This document shows positions 11,614 to 22,110 of a stretch of DNA of 64,000 nucleotides, piece after piece (position 1 is the first letter of the stretch; every line of letters starts with the position of its first letter). The stretch is from Utricularia gibba (taxonomy: Eukaryota > Streptophyta > Magnoliopsida > Lamiales > Lentibulariaceae). Made by a program: the position numbers and the translations under genes. Below the pieces are notes generated by a model. The model searched no databases, was not told the origin of the DNA, and saw only the letters and a list, made by a program, of their open reading frames with translations. Location: assembly GCA_002189035.1 (NCBI GenBank), contig NEEC01000025.1, positions 620,001 to 684,000 on the forward strand, given 5' to 3'.

Positions 11614-13984
11614 CTACAGGGAGCTAGACACTGCACATCTCCTGATATGCTCGTTTGAAAAATTTACATGCTTATACCACAAACTCTGTACCTCAGCAGG
11701 AGCCATCTCTAGCCATGGCTTTGCAGGGCCACTGAAGTGCAAAACGGCTGCAGCTTCAATCTTATATTTGTCTAGGCCTGAATGCGGCTCTCCCAATTTA
11801 GATAATTGCCATGAAGATTCGATATGGTGCACTTGATTCCCAAATGCAAGCAATGCAGGTGGAAGTACTCCAGGAAAATGCCACATCACGAAACCAGCAT
11901 TGCGGTTCTGCAGTTCATGGTGCCAAAAACATGATTTTTGTTAGTCGTTCCTCACTTCCTTTGTAAGTAAACTTGGGAGTAAAATCAAAGAAAGAATTAC
12001 CCGTTCCAGCCAGTGATGATAGGAAGCAGTGATGTTGGTCTGCCTCCATCTCTCAAGGTCCACCACATTCACTCCAAAGAGCCATCCGCAGCCATCAGGA
12101 TCCACACTGGAGGACATAACCGAATCTGTAAAATTGAAGTACTCTGAGTACTTGCGACAGGAACAACACTCGGGTTGGCCGTTAGAATCAACAACAGCGC
12201 CCATAACTTTGTGATCGAGGTTCAAGTCCCAGAGAGACGACAGATCATGTTGTACAATCACATCATCATCCAAAAGCACCACCTTGCTCAAGTCCTGAAA
12301 AAGCTGATGAATCTAAAAGTATGAGGTCACATTTCACTCCTAGTTGGCTTATAAGTATCCGTGAATCACCTGAGGGAGATACATTCGGATGCTGTTTAAG
12401 TGTGAGCCGCAGCTGGGACTAAGAACACTCAAGTCCTCCCTCTCCAGAGCCTGGTACTTGGCTCTGCATATCTGATGGTGTATTTCCAGCGTCTGCTTCA
12501 TTGACATTGTCGTCTCACGAGGCCAATCATACTGATGCAGCCCCCTGACTTCGACAACAACATCTCCGATTGCGAACGCGTTCATCGCAAACCATGCATG
12601 CATTGACGCATATGTTATCTTATCAGTGACAACGTGGAAAACTAGCTTTTCGGGATCGGTGGAAGCACCCACAACAGTGGAAACAACTACTGAAGCAGCG
12701 AGGACATTGTCAGTCAAGAGAACCAAATGGTGAAAAGAAGGGTCGGTTAATCGATGAATATATTGAGGGAGAATCAAATTGGAGCGTGCTTCCGCGTTCG
12801 CTGAATATTCATCGGTCAGCTTCAAGGTCAGACAGTGAAGACTCTTGGGAACACCACGAGCAGCTAGATACCAGTTCAAAGATTCTCTCAACCTGGCCTT
12901 CTTCACCATGCGCTCCATCCTGGCGATCTGTAGAAGAAGCAGAGAACCTCAAAATTCAAGCAAAACATCATCCTACGTATGCCACAGGAGACAATTACCA
13001 GGGCCTTGGCCATGAAGGCAAAGTACTTCATGTCTTGTCCGTTTGACATCACATCATGGACAAGATCCTTGAAATTCTCCGCACCAGGATGCCAAGTGCC
13101 CGTTTTTTCAACTCCACTCCAATCAACATCACCTTCTTTTCCATTAATAGCCTCCAACAAGGCCCTCGTTGTCTCCTCCCTAAGCTTTGTAGGCATGTAG
13201 AAGATAAGACTTTGCAAAAAAAGCAAGCAGAAAGAAGTGAAGAAAAGCCAGATGCAGACAAATGATTAGGTAGCCCCATTCAACACCGGTCACTATCTTG
13301 CAATAGAGCTACTTGGTAGACCCACCGTTTTTCTCACCGTGTGCTGTAGCCGGTATTTCCTCTCTTAAAATAAGCCTAGCAACACTACACCTGATCAGCA
13401 TGTAATCAACACTGTAGCATGTATGATACAAAGGTGGAGTTCTGTCTGGAAACTTGCAAATAACGATGGATTTCTATACAAAAGTTGACGCTGCGGGTCT
13501 TTTTCTAGTTGATGGACCACGGCCAAGTAGCAGCATACTGCCAAGAGACATGGCCATTAACCAGGACCGGCTAAAGATAACACAAGCCGGGTACCGACAA
13601 TCACGAGGCCATCATGAAGAGACGATGTTTCGTTGCTACTTTATCTCTAAAACCACCTTCCAAGTATCAAAGGGAAACTCCTCCAAGTATTGATGTATTG
13701 ATGATATTGTTTCGGGTTATGCTAGAAATGAAAAAGCAACTTACAATGGCAGAATCGCTCCCGCCAAAGATCCTGTGTGGTAAGCAGCCTGGGCCAGCGT
13801 ACGCACCAGTTTAATCTTTATGAGAAGACGAGATAGAGTTGTTGAAGAAAGGAAACTGACTTATTGGAGACGAGCAACGATCAGATGAATCAAAAACCAA
13901 AAACGCAGCGCGAAGGAAAGCGATGGGCAGGATTAAACCGACCAGCAACCTCAGCCCCCGACGGCGGAGCCTCCTCCCCGTCAT
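11614..13984 (-). CDS. GAUT15: Galacturonosyltransferase (GT8), GAUT15-like
   Basis: The well-supported exons are about 13184-12999, 12927-12370, 12294-12001 and 11907-11614; the last three are 558, 294 and 294 nt and in phase. They cover the stem and the GT8 domain: the nucleotide-sugar and metal site reads VVLLDDDVIVQHDLSSLWD, and the family C-terminal motif is HFSGPAKPW. The enzyme adds galacturonic acid to pectin in the Golgi. The N terminus is uncertain. A likely first exon starts at 13984 (MTGRRLRRRG, then a hydrophobic anchor of about 19 residues and a CSS motif), which suits a type II Golgi protein. A second candidate exon near 13784-13750 reads RIFGGSDSAI. I could not join these to 13184 in one frame; a missed exon or an indel is possible. 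The GAUT15 name rests partly on remembered gene order. Confidence 0.8.
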
Positions 13985-14809
13985 TCCTTCTACCCGGCGC
14001 CCACGACGGAGCCTCTGGATTCACTCGGGGTCACGCCCCACCATGATCACAAATCCGATTTCATCCTACTTATCTCGAGAAACACTCTTAATCGGAAAGT
14101 CAAATTTCAGTTCATTTTCCAACAGGGAAAACTCATCCATCAATCGCTTTCAACTCAAACAACCGATGTCGTCACATAGACTACCTTGGAATTCAATAAT
14201 CTATAGAAGATCCTCCCAAACAAGCGCCATGGAATAGCAGAGTACATTTCCAAGGAGGGAAGAGAAGCGAAAGCGAAGGCACACAGGAAAGCGGTTAGAC
14301 GCCCATGCTTGTTCGTTGCTCAGCAGCTAACGGTTATATACATCCGTTATGTTATGCAAGTGGCCCCACCGTCCATCCCCGCCAGTGGGAGTCCACGCAG
14401 TTTTTAGAATTCTCTTTTCCGCCCCAACATTTTTGTAAAATTTCAAAACCACCCAAACCAACTGCCCACCGAGGGAAGCACCACGTCCACATCCTGGTGG
14501 TTACTTCTGAATAGTAACCATCTGGGTTCGTTAACTGTTAATTGCGGTTTAATTACATCCAATGCTTTTTCCAGAAGCCGATGCTACTCTAATTCAACAC
14601 CCGCTGCAAGTGAAGACTAAGGCGCAACAAATTAAGAAAACAGTGTGTTTCTGCTAGCATCACTGGTTTTGGTTTTTTTTTTTCTTTCCCTGCAGAGGTG
14701 ATAGAATAACTGACTAGAAAGCAGAAAGCATTCACTTGCACCTTGTGCTGCTTGCTGCTGCTATAGAACAACATGAAAAAAAGGATGACGTTTTCTATAG
14801 GAGCTCCAG
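13985..14809. other. Upstream of GAUT gene, downstream of RHM-like gene
   Basis: Both neighbours are read leftward. The right part should contain the 3' end of the RHM-like transcript and the left part the GAUT promoter. I looked here for the missing epimerase/reductase half of an RHM protein on the minus strand and found none. Confidence 0.5.
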
Positions 14810-15931
14810 TCATAGTCGACTCTGCATGCTTCCATTCGACCCGGCTTTCGACACTGCGTTCCAACTGTGATCGTCTTGCGTTTTGTTATGATCTTTCTCC
14901 ATAGGAAGAGAGAGCATTCTTGGGTGTGGGAGCAATGCTGCTGTAATATCCCCCCACCAATCTGGATTTCTAGCATACCATTCCATGGTTGCTCTCAAGC
15001 CATCTTCCCATTTGGTCTTCTGTTTCCATCCCAAGTGTCGTAGCTTCTGCGAGTCTAAGAAGTATCGCTGGTCATTGAAAGGTCTGTTGTCCACGAACTG
15101 GATCATGGAAGAAGGATCAAGTGAGAACATCCTGCAGATATTCATGGCCACATCGATAACTCTTTTTTCATCATGAGTTCCAATGTTGTAAACATGACCA
15201 ACCGTGCCCCTGTGGAGTATGATATCAAAAGCTTCGGAGACATCTTCACAGTACAGATAGCTTCTTACATTTGATCCATCTCCATGGATTGGCAAAGGCC
15301 GACCTTTCATAGCCAGCAAAACGAACTTTGGGATTAGCTTTTCAGGAAACTGATGAGGTCCGTATACATTGTTTCCTCTTGTAATTATCAATGGTAATCC
15401 ATATGAACGGCCATACGCCATAGCAAGCATTTCCGCCCCGGCTTTAGATGCAGAGTAGGGATTTGTGGGAAGTAGCAGTGAAGCCTCATTTTTACCAGCA
15501 GCAGCATCCTCATCAGTTTCCCCATACACCTCATCAGTGCTGACATGGACGAATCTCTTGATCCGCCCATAAGCTTTGCAGGCCTCAAGAAGGACACAGG
15601 TACCATAGACATTGTTTTTGATGAACTCAAAGCTGTTCCCAAATGAATTATCTACATGTGTTTGAGCTGCAAAGTGCAAAATTGTGTCAACTGACTCCGT
15701 TTCAAGTATGCAGTTCACAAGAGCCGCATTGCAGATATCTCCCTTCACAAATTTGAAGTTAGGCAATGACAGACAAGGGTGCAGATTCCTCAGGCTTGAA
15801 CAGTAATCTAGCTTATCAATCACGACGATACTGTAATTGGAATAACGCTGCGTCAGCCAATTTGCGACATGGGAACCTATAAAGCCCGCCGCTCCGGTGA
15901 TCAAAACATTCTTCGGTCGGTACTTCTCCAT
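14810..15931 (-). CDS. UDP-glucose 4,6-dehydratase, RHM N-terminal domain alone
   Basis: One exon of 374 codons. It matches the N-terminal half of plant RHM enzymes, which turn UDP-glucose into UDP-4-keto-6-deoxyglucose, the first step to UDP-rhamnose. NAD-binding motif GAAGFIGSH (about residues 13-21); catalytic signatures STDEVYG and NPYSASK with the Tyr-x3-Lys pair; C-terminal DITAALLPHPRM. Typical RHM proteins are about 670 aa and continue into a 3,5-epimerase/4-reductase domain. Here the protein ends after a Ser/Lys-rich tail just past the point where the linker would begin, and no second domain lies downstream. It may work with a separate epimerase/reductase of the UER1 type. A truncated duplicate of a full RHM gene is the other reading. 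Confidence 0.9.
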   Translation of the reverse strand: MEKYRPKNVLITGAAGFIGSHVANWLTQRYSNYSIVVIDKLDYCSSLRNLHPCLSLPNFKFVKGDICNAALVNCILETESVDTILHFAAQTHVDNSFGNSFEFIKNNVYGTCVLLEACKAYGRIKRFVHVSTDEVYGETDEDAAAGKNEASLLLPTNPYSASKAGAEMLAMAYGRSYGLPLIITRGNNVYGPHQFPEKLIPKFVLLAMKGRPLPIHGDGSNVRSYLYCEDVSEAFDIILHRGTVGHVYNIGTHDEKRVIDVAMNICRMFSLDPSSMIQFVDNRPFNDQRYFLDSQKLRHLGWKQKTKWEDGLRATMEWYARNPDWWGDITAALLPHPRMLSLPMEKDHNKTQDDHSWNAVSKAGSNGSMQSRL

Positions 15932-16788
15932 GCCGAAGAAAAATCATCAACACCCCACTCGCGTGAAACAAACGCCCAACTGCACCGATCGTCGACCCGC
16001 AAAACGGAAAATAAAAACTACTTCCACAAGCAAAACCTTCAATTCGGTCGATCACAACAATGGCTAGAACCAAGATCCGAAATTCCTTCACCGAGAAGCC
16101 TAGTCATGCCCACACCCTAAACCTGTTTTGATTTCAACGTATCTCAACCAATCGCTGAGAAAAAAACAAGCAAAGAACGCATTTTTATGCCAGGAAAAGA
16201 AAAAAGACAAACCTTTAAAAAAACGCAATGCAAGCCTTTGAAACTAAACATTGCACATGGGCAAGAAACATGACACTGAATACCAGCCTGATGAATAATC
16301 CCTCGATCTACCAGGGAAGATCTGGAAGTTACCTGGAAATGAGAATGCCGAACAGTGAAAAAGTCTGCGTCCAACGATAAGTATTCGGGGGCGCAATGAC
16401 GAGTTCTGGTTTTGGCAAAAGTTTCAGCGTATATATAAATGCGGTTATACAGAGCATCCAATTCGTATGAAATTATCTTTTTTTTTATTGCCTTTCCTTT
16501 TAGAAAGGATCCATCTTTTTTATATTCAGATTCAAAGGAATTTAGACAGAAAATGCCAAAAAGCACTATCTTTTACCTGCACTGCGGATCCTTGATATGA
16601 AACCATACAGTTTACAGTTGATGACGAATAACGTTCATGATTACTAGTTAACTAGCGGTATCATCTAAGAACGCCTGTTGGTTAATTTTAGGTGTTAACT
16701 AGCACATTCCTCCAAACTAGAACGCTGTTCTAGTGTTGAGCAAACATGGAAACTGAAAAGGCGCAAGTGCATTGAACAAGTAGGAGCA
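15932..16788. other. Upstream of RHM-like gene
   Basis: Promoter and 5' leader of the leftward RHM-like gene, then 3' region of the leftward PDF1-like gene. The frame at 16144-16566 has no recognisable protein content. Confidence 0.45.
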
Positions 16789-17578
16789 TCAATAGAATCC
16801 GACTACTTCTCGGTCAGTCGCAGGCTCCTCGTTGGCCATCTTGATAATCCTGGCTTGAGCTTCAGCGGCCCTGTCCAAAACCAGAGCTGAAATGAAGCTT
16901 TGCTTGACCTGGTTTACTGTGCTAGGGAACCTCTTGTGTGCCATAGCGTTTAGCAGAGCTGCGGTTCCTTCTCTGTACAGCTCTCCATATCCATCCGTGC
17001 GGGTGTTGGAAAGAGCCTGAAACACGTTCACAATGGGTGCAAATCCCGGGAATCTTGCGATTCCAAACGCATTTCCGAGTGTTCCCCACCAGCCAACTAA
17101 TCCGCAAACCAGATTCGGGAGATTCCTCCAGTATCTGACGTAAAATTACGTTCAAAAACAGATGTTAACTGCCACAATCGGAATGGCTTTGTAACAAAGT
17201 CGTTGCCTTTTTTGTTTTGGGTCGAATAGAGATGCGGGTGTTGGATGAGTAATTGGAATGGTGGGTGTGTGGCAGGAGGAGTTGAGGTTGGTGGAGGATG
17301 GTAGTATCCACCGCCGTGGCCAGCTGGGGGCCCGCAGTTTGAAGGTGGCCTCCCCCTAAAACGTGTGGAGGACCAACTGAAACAGTGACCATAAAACCAG
17401 GACATGTCATTTGATATGTTTTCCGCATTTTTGCAGGAAAAAAGGAACTGCCTTTGGGAGGAGGAGTGGTGTAATAATGCCTCACATCTTCAAAGCTAGG
17501 TGTGGATGCTGCATGAATGAACACGATTTGGCTAAGCAGAGAAGCCCACATTAGAACCTCATTTCTCTTCATCTCCAT
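16789..17578 (-). CDS. PDF1: PDF1-like protodermal factor, frame broken in this sequence
   Basis: Protodermal factor 1 is a secreted, proline-rich protein of the shoot epidermis. An N-terminal signal peptide starts at 17578 (MEMKRNEVLMWASLLSQIV). A Pro/Gly-rich part follows (PPSNCGPPAGHGGGYYHPPP, then PTIPITHPTPASLFDP). The C-terminal exon 17134-16789 carries the conserved YWRNLP and GWWGTLGNAFG motifs and ends VVGFY. The first part is spread over three frames. One base added in the run at 17352-17356 joins the signal peptide to the PPSNCG segment; a second break lies in 17258-17273, where one missing base or an extra CA pair would explain it. The donor of the last intron could not be fixed. 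Either the gene is dying or the assembly lost bases; the clean last exon favours the latter. Confidence 0.75.
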
Positions 17579-17706
17579 CTCCTTCTCTGTTCCCCCCAAC
17601 CAGAATAAGAGAAGCCGGAGGGTAGCTGCAGAGAGACCGTGAAGTAAATAAATAAAGAGACGAATTTATCATCAAGTGCAGACTGCAGACTACAGTTGCA
17701 CTTGAA

Positions 17707-17716
17707 ACTTTTTGCC
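17707..17716. repeat. Left target-site duplication of the transposon
   Basis: The 10 bases ACTTTTTGCC here are repeated exactly at 18415-18424, immediately outside both ends of the inverted-repeat element. Confidence 0.85.
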
Positions 17717-18414
17717 GAGTTAATTGTAAAACTACACACTGTTATCAAACCTATTTGTAAAAGTACCCACTGTGTGTAATGTGGTGTAGTGTGTGTATGT
17801 AATTTTACGAAATTACCCATTCTTTTTAATATGTATGTAAATATTATATCATAAATATTATAATTTGTATTTTTATAATACTTGATAATGATTTTAAATA
17901 AAATATTTTTAGTAAATAATTTTTTATATTTTTTCAGAAATTATTTTGATTTTATGAAATGTATGTTATTAGTATTAAAATTATTTTAAAAGTATTGTTT
18001 ATTATAAAAACGATTTGATTTTAATTTAGAAATTATTTTGATCTTATAAAATATATATTATTAGTATTAAAATTATTTAAAAAGTATTATTTATTATAAA
18101 AACGAGTTGGTTTTAGATCAAAAATTATTTTGATCTTATCATATCTATATTATTAGTATTAATATTATTTAAAAAGTATTGTTTATTATAAAAATGAGTT
18201 GGTTTTATGTGATGATTTTCAGTAAAAACATTTTACTAAAAATCATTATTAAGTATTATGAAAATATAAATTATAATATTTATAATATAATTTTTACTTA
18301 TACATTAAGCAAAGGGTAATTTTGTAAATTTATATACACACAATACACCTAATACACATAGTGGGTACTTTTGTAAACAGGTATGATAACAGTGGGTAGT
18401 TTTAAAAATTAGCC
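17717..18414. mobile_element. Non-autonomous Mutator-like element with long inverted ends
   Basis: A 698-bp AT-rich element. The left end (17717 onward) and the reverse complement of the right end (18414 backward) match with small differences for roughly 180-200 bp. Landmarks shared by both ends are GTAAAACTAC / TTAAAACTAC, CACTGTTATCA, AAAAGTACCCACT, AAATTACCC and ATAATACTT. Both ends begin with G. The flanks carry the same 10 bases. Long terminal inverted repeats with an 8-11 bp target duplication are typical of Mutator-like elements; no transposase frame is present, so it depends on another element. It sits upstream of the PDF1-like gene's start. A foldback or other long-TIR family is possible. 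Confidence 0.85.
17941..18216. repeat. Three 92-bp tandem repeats inside the transposon
   Basis: Copies begin at 17941, 18033 and 18125 with the shared start TTATTTTGAT. Each contains TTATTAGTATTAA and GTATTRTTTATTATAAAAA at the same spacing. They form the core between the inverted ends. Confidence 0.85.
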
Positions 18415-18424
18415 ACTTTTTGCC
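18415..18424. repeat. Right target-site duplication of the transposon
   Basis: Exact copy of the 10 bases at 17707-17716. Confidence 0.85.
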
Positions 18425-19163
18425 CCTCCCGGTTTCGTTAAATCCCTGTCCAACCTCGTCTTGTGTATCTGGTTCTACAGCCCAAGGCACTCATGAGTCA
18501 CATTCTTGATCAAGCATACTAGCGAGTCAGGTAGAGGGTACGCATAAAAAAGCGTATGAATAAATATAGGATCAGGCGTGCACATCAGATCAAATCCAAC
18601 AAGCCACATCATTCTAAGTGCTTTCTGGCAATCTGAGAAGATAGTTATTGCGTGGGAGGAGTTGCAGACTGTGGCGCAGGAGAAAAAGGAAATAATAGAA
18701 GTGAGTTGAGGCGCGTCATGGCGGTAACAGAGGAGTCGGTGAAGAGCTTACTATTAGCGAACCCCAGTGCTGAATGTTGAAAAGAGGCCTGGGCAAAGGG
18801 GAGCAGCTTGTTGACGGAGCGGGATGCATGCTCGGGGCCCGGCCCAAGGCGGAGTGAGGGTGGAGCCGGTGCAGGGGCCCACCGAATTAAAGAGACGCGT
18901 TGGATTGGCATTCAAACTTGAAAGCGGCAACGGCTAAGGCTCGCAGCATTGATTCCCGCTCCAGCTGGCGCCTATAACGTGTACTTTTCTTTATCATTAT
19001 ATATTATTAGTATTATTATTATTATTATTCCAGCTGTGCTTCTTCCTTTCAATCACAGCTGGCTCACTCGCCTTCTTCCTTCCATCCGGAACCACCTATC
19101 CACTATATAAATTCCCCCTCACTCCGGCTTCCTCTTCATTCACCACACCCCTCAGTTTCAATA
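18425..19163. promoter_or_regulatory. XTH promoter region
   Basis: Upstream DNA of the rightward XTH gene. It includes an ATT-rich microsatellite at about 19001-19029 and a good TATA box near 19104. The farther part has no gene that I can support. Confidence 0.55.
19104..19111 (+). promoter_or_regulatory. TATA box of the XTH gene
   Basis: TATATAAA lies 53 bp before the XTH start codon, leaving room for a short leader of about 25 bases. Confidence 0.65.
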
Positions 19164-20176
19164 ATGGAAGCACCTCAGGCTCCAACCACCATGTCTGCAT
19201 TCTCAGTCCCCTTCCTGCTCTTCCTCTCGCTGCTCATGCTGTCTACTGCCGCCGCGGATTTCTATAGGGACGCGGAAATCACTTGGGGAGACGGCCGTGG
19301 AAAGATTCTTGATTCCGGTAACACACTTACCCTTTCCCTGGATAGGTATTCCGGATCTGGATTCCAATCCAGGAAGGAGTTTCTGTTCGGGAGATTCGAC
19401 GTGCAACTCAAGCTGGTGCCTGGGAATTCCGCCGGCACAGTCACCACATTCTTCGTAAGAATGCGAATATCTTGATCCTGGTCACCCTACGCGGGACTCT
19501 CTTGACTCTTCTGCGATTTTGTGCAGTTATCGTCTCAAGGAGCCAATCACGATGAAATCGACTTTGAGTTCTTAGGAAACTCCTCTGGCCAACCGTACAC
19601 CGTTCACACGAATGTCTTCGCACAGGGGAAAGGAAACAAGGAGCAGCAATTTCGCCTCTGGTTCGATCCAACCACCAGCTTTCACGCTTACTCCATAGTC
19701 TGGAATCCCCAACGCATCATGTAAGTGGCGCAAAGTCAGGATCTCAGTATCACGTTTTACTTCTTCGCTGAACTGGATAACAATGTTACAGATTTTTGGT
19801 GGATGAGCTTCCGATCAGAGTGTTCAAAAACCACCAGGCGATTGGCATCCCATTCCCCAACACCCAGGCGATGAAGATCTACAGCAGCTTATGGAACGCG
19901 GATGACTGGGCGACACAGGGCGGCCGTGTGAAAACCGACTGGAATATGGCTCCATTCGTGGCCTCTTACAGGAACTTGAACATCAACGCTTGTACTCCTG
20001 GGCAATGCGGGGCGGATTCCTTCAAGACAGGAGCATGGCAGACCCAGGAGCTGGATGCTCCGGGAAGGAACAGATTGAGATGGGTTCAGAAGAATTTCAT
20101 GATCTACAATTACTGCACCGATGCCAAAAGGTTCCCACAGGGTATACCGGTGGAATGCAAGATGTCCAGATTCTGA
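19164..20176 (+). CDS. Xyloglucan endotransglucosylase/hydrolase (XTH)
   Basis: Three exons: 19164-19454, 19527-19720, 19792-20176; total 870 nt, 289 aa. A signal peptide ends near AAADFY; a start at 19191 (MSAFSVPF) is also possible. The GH16 active site reads [10 protein letters not shown], with two catalytic Glu around one Asp, followed directly by the N-glycosylation site NSS that is usual in this family. The C-terminal XTH domain has its four cysteines (CTPGQC and [17 protein letters not shown]). The enzyme is secreted and cuts and rejoins xyloglucan chains in the wall. It looks like group I/II, TCH4/XTH22-23-like, but I cannot fix the subgroup. Confidence 0.95.
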
Positions 20177-20850
20177 AGATCCTGCTAGCGTTTGAAGAAT
20201 GTATATGATTCTTTATTCTTTTCGATTCTTGTGAGCAACGCCTGATAGTGAATCAATGAGAGTTTTTGTTCTGGCTTCAATCAACGCTTGCACCAAGTAC
20301 CAAATCATCCCATCAAGAAGTGCGCAATGCAACACATGTAAAACATACATGGGATCCTTCACGCCATTTCAGTTTCTCAAAGCAGTTGATTATCAAACTG
20401 GCATCGAACTGGACCAATGGGGCTGCATTCCCTAAAACTCAGCCACGGATGTTTTTTTCTTCAATCAGCCTGTGAAAAGCTATTTGATCAAAACCATGTG
20501 AGGACGACCCAGTTTCAGACATTGTTAGAACTGGGTAAAACAGTGCAGAATGGTGCTTTCGTTGCTGATGAATAAAAGCAGCGCACTTTGGTGAAGGAAA
20601 AGAAATCAAATGAGGAAAGACTGAAGCGGAACCAAAATTGATAAACTGCACCGAAATGCAAAAAAGCTCTATTCTTTTTCTCTGCTGAGTTACATCAAAA
20701 TTGATAGGTTCCATAAAATTGCAGAGCACAAGGATCCAGAATGTTCATAAATAAACTTCAGTCAAACTCGAAAGCACATGATGGCAATCCAAATGAGATA
20801 CATTAACGCAACAAAGAAATAGGCAGCTAGCGCACAAACAAATGGTTGAT
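20177..20850. other. Spacer between convergent XTH and L1-domain genes
   Basis: Holds the 3' untranslated regions of two converging genes; nothing else is supported. Confidence 0.5.
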
Positions 20851-22095
20851 CTACCTAACTCTGTTCTTGTGTTTTACTTCCTTAGACACAGCTTTCTTTT
20901 TACTTGACTTCTCCTCAAGTTCAGCCTTTCTCTTGCTCTTCTTTGAACCAGAAGCACCTTCACTAGCAATCAAATCTTTCCCGGCCTCACCTCCGTTGGT
21001 GCTGTTCAAACGTTCACGTTTTCTCGCTGCTTTACGCATTTGTGATACTTCTACAACCGCTTCATTCCTCTCAGTAACACCAAGATCAACTGCATCATCA
21101 GCACTTCCGTCCACTTTAAGTTGCAGCATTCCATCATTATTCTGGAGTTCACTCATAGGCGCTTCAAGATCATCACCTTTCACTTCATCTTCTGCATCCA
21201 TATAATGCACATCGTGAATCCTCCCCTTGTTTTTCTTCCGCTTTGCACTTCTAACAACGTTGCTTTCAGTAGGCCTCGTAATCTCAGGCTCACTTCCCTC
21301 TTTCTCTTTCCCATCCTCGATCTTCTCCATCTCTCGTATCCCATGAATTTTTAACTTCATATCAGGCATCACCTGATATAGAGGCAAAGCTACCGAGTCA
21401 CAGAACTTCAAATGCATACTCCTCACTCCATCCCACTTCTTCGGGACTCTCTCAATGGCTCCCCTAACAGCGTCAATCACATTCTCCACAATTTCTTCTT
21501 TATCCATAGCAACCTTTGCTACCTTCATCACACAACAAGTACCAGTCCTTATATATAACACTCCACTCCCTAAAGCCTTCTCAACCTGCAACTTCAAATT
21601 ACTCCTCCCCAAATCCACCCCTAAAGGCAGCTTCTTTTTGTGAAAGAACTCCTTTCCAATCAACCTAGGCAGCAAGTGGACCACCCTTTTATCAACCAGA
21701 AACAATTCATAACTTCCACAAAGTTTCCTCCTCGCCTCGTATGGCTTGTAATTGGATTTCAACTTGGAAAGCTTGAGCACTTTCGATATCGGTAAGTTCT
21801 GGGATTTCACCAGCTTCTTAATCTGCTCGGATGGTGGGGTTGTTGTTTGAGGCCTGTCATCAATGATCAAACACACCTCCTCGCTAGGATCCATTAGCGG
21901 ATGAGAAAGAGGAATTTTGAATGGGGCCTTACGAGTATTCGAAGGGATTTTCTTGAGGGTAAGGTTAAGGTAGATGTAGTCGTCATCGGGGAGGAGCTGT
22001 AGCTTCTCGTCGGAAGACTTCGCGTCCTTGTACTTCAAAAGAGCGTTCACAGCCGTCTCAACCGTGATCCTGAAGGCGGCGGCGGAGGGAGCCAT
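20851..22095 (-). CDS. Ribosomal L1 domain-containing protein, RSL1D1/Cic1-like
   Basis: Single exon of about 414 residues starting MAPSAAAFRITVETAVNALL; an in-frame Met five codons upstream (22110) is less likely. Residues about 10-260 form an L1-like fold seen in nucleolar RSL1D1/Utp30/Cic1 proteins (LFLVDKRVVHLLPRLIGKEF, then KKLPLGVDL). The rest is a charged Lys/Glu-rich tail ending KKKAVSKEVKHKNRVR, with nuclear-localisation-like clusters such as KRKKNKGR. It probably acts in the nucleolus in ribosome assembly. The MEI2-like gene starts in the opposite direction about 1.3 kb away. Confidence 0.88.
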   Translation of the reverse strand: MAPSAAAFRITVETAVNALLKYKDAKSSDEKLQLLPDDDYIYLNLTLKKIPSNTRKAPFKIPLSHPLMDPSEEVCLIIDDRPQTTTPPSEQIKKLVKSQNLPISKVLKLSKLKSNYKPYEARRKLCGSYELFLVDKRVVHLLPRLIGKEFFHKKKLPLGVDLGRSNLKLQVEKALGSGVLYIRTGTCCVMKVAKVAMDKEEIVENVIDAVRGAIERVPKKWDGVRSMHLKFCDSVALPLYQVMPDMKLKIHGIREMEKIEDGKEKEGSEPEITRPTESNVVRSAKRKKNKGRIHDVHYMDAEDEVKGDDLEAPMSELQNNDGMLQLKVDGSADDAVDLGVTERNEAVVEVSQMRKAARKRERLNSTNGGEAGKDLIASEGASGSKKSKRKAELEEKSSKKKAVSKEVKHKNRVR

Positions 22096-22110
22096 GAGCA
22101 GCAGTCGCAA

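Noticed and set aside
17599-17599. Upstream Met (MGGTEKEM) as PDF1-like start
   Set aside because: Starting at 17578 or 17572 gives a better signal peptide; the earlier Met adds a charged stretch in front.
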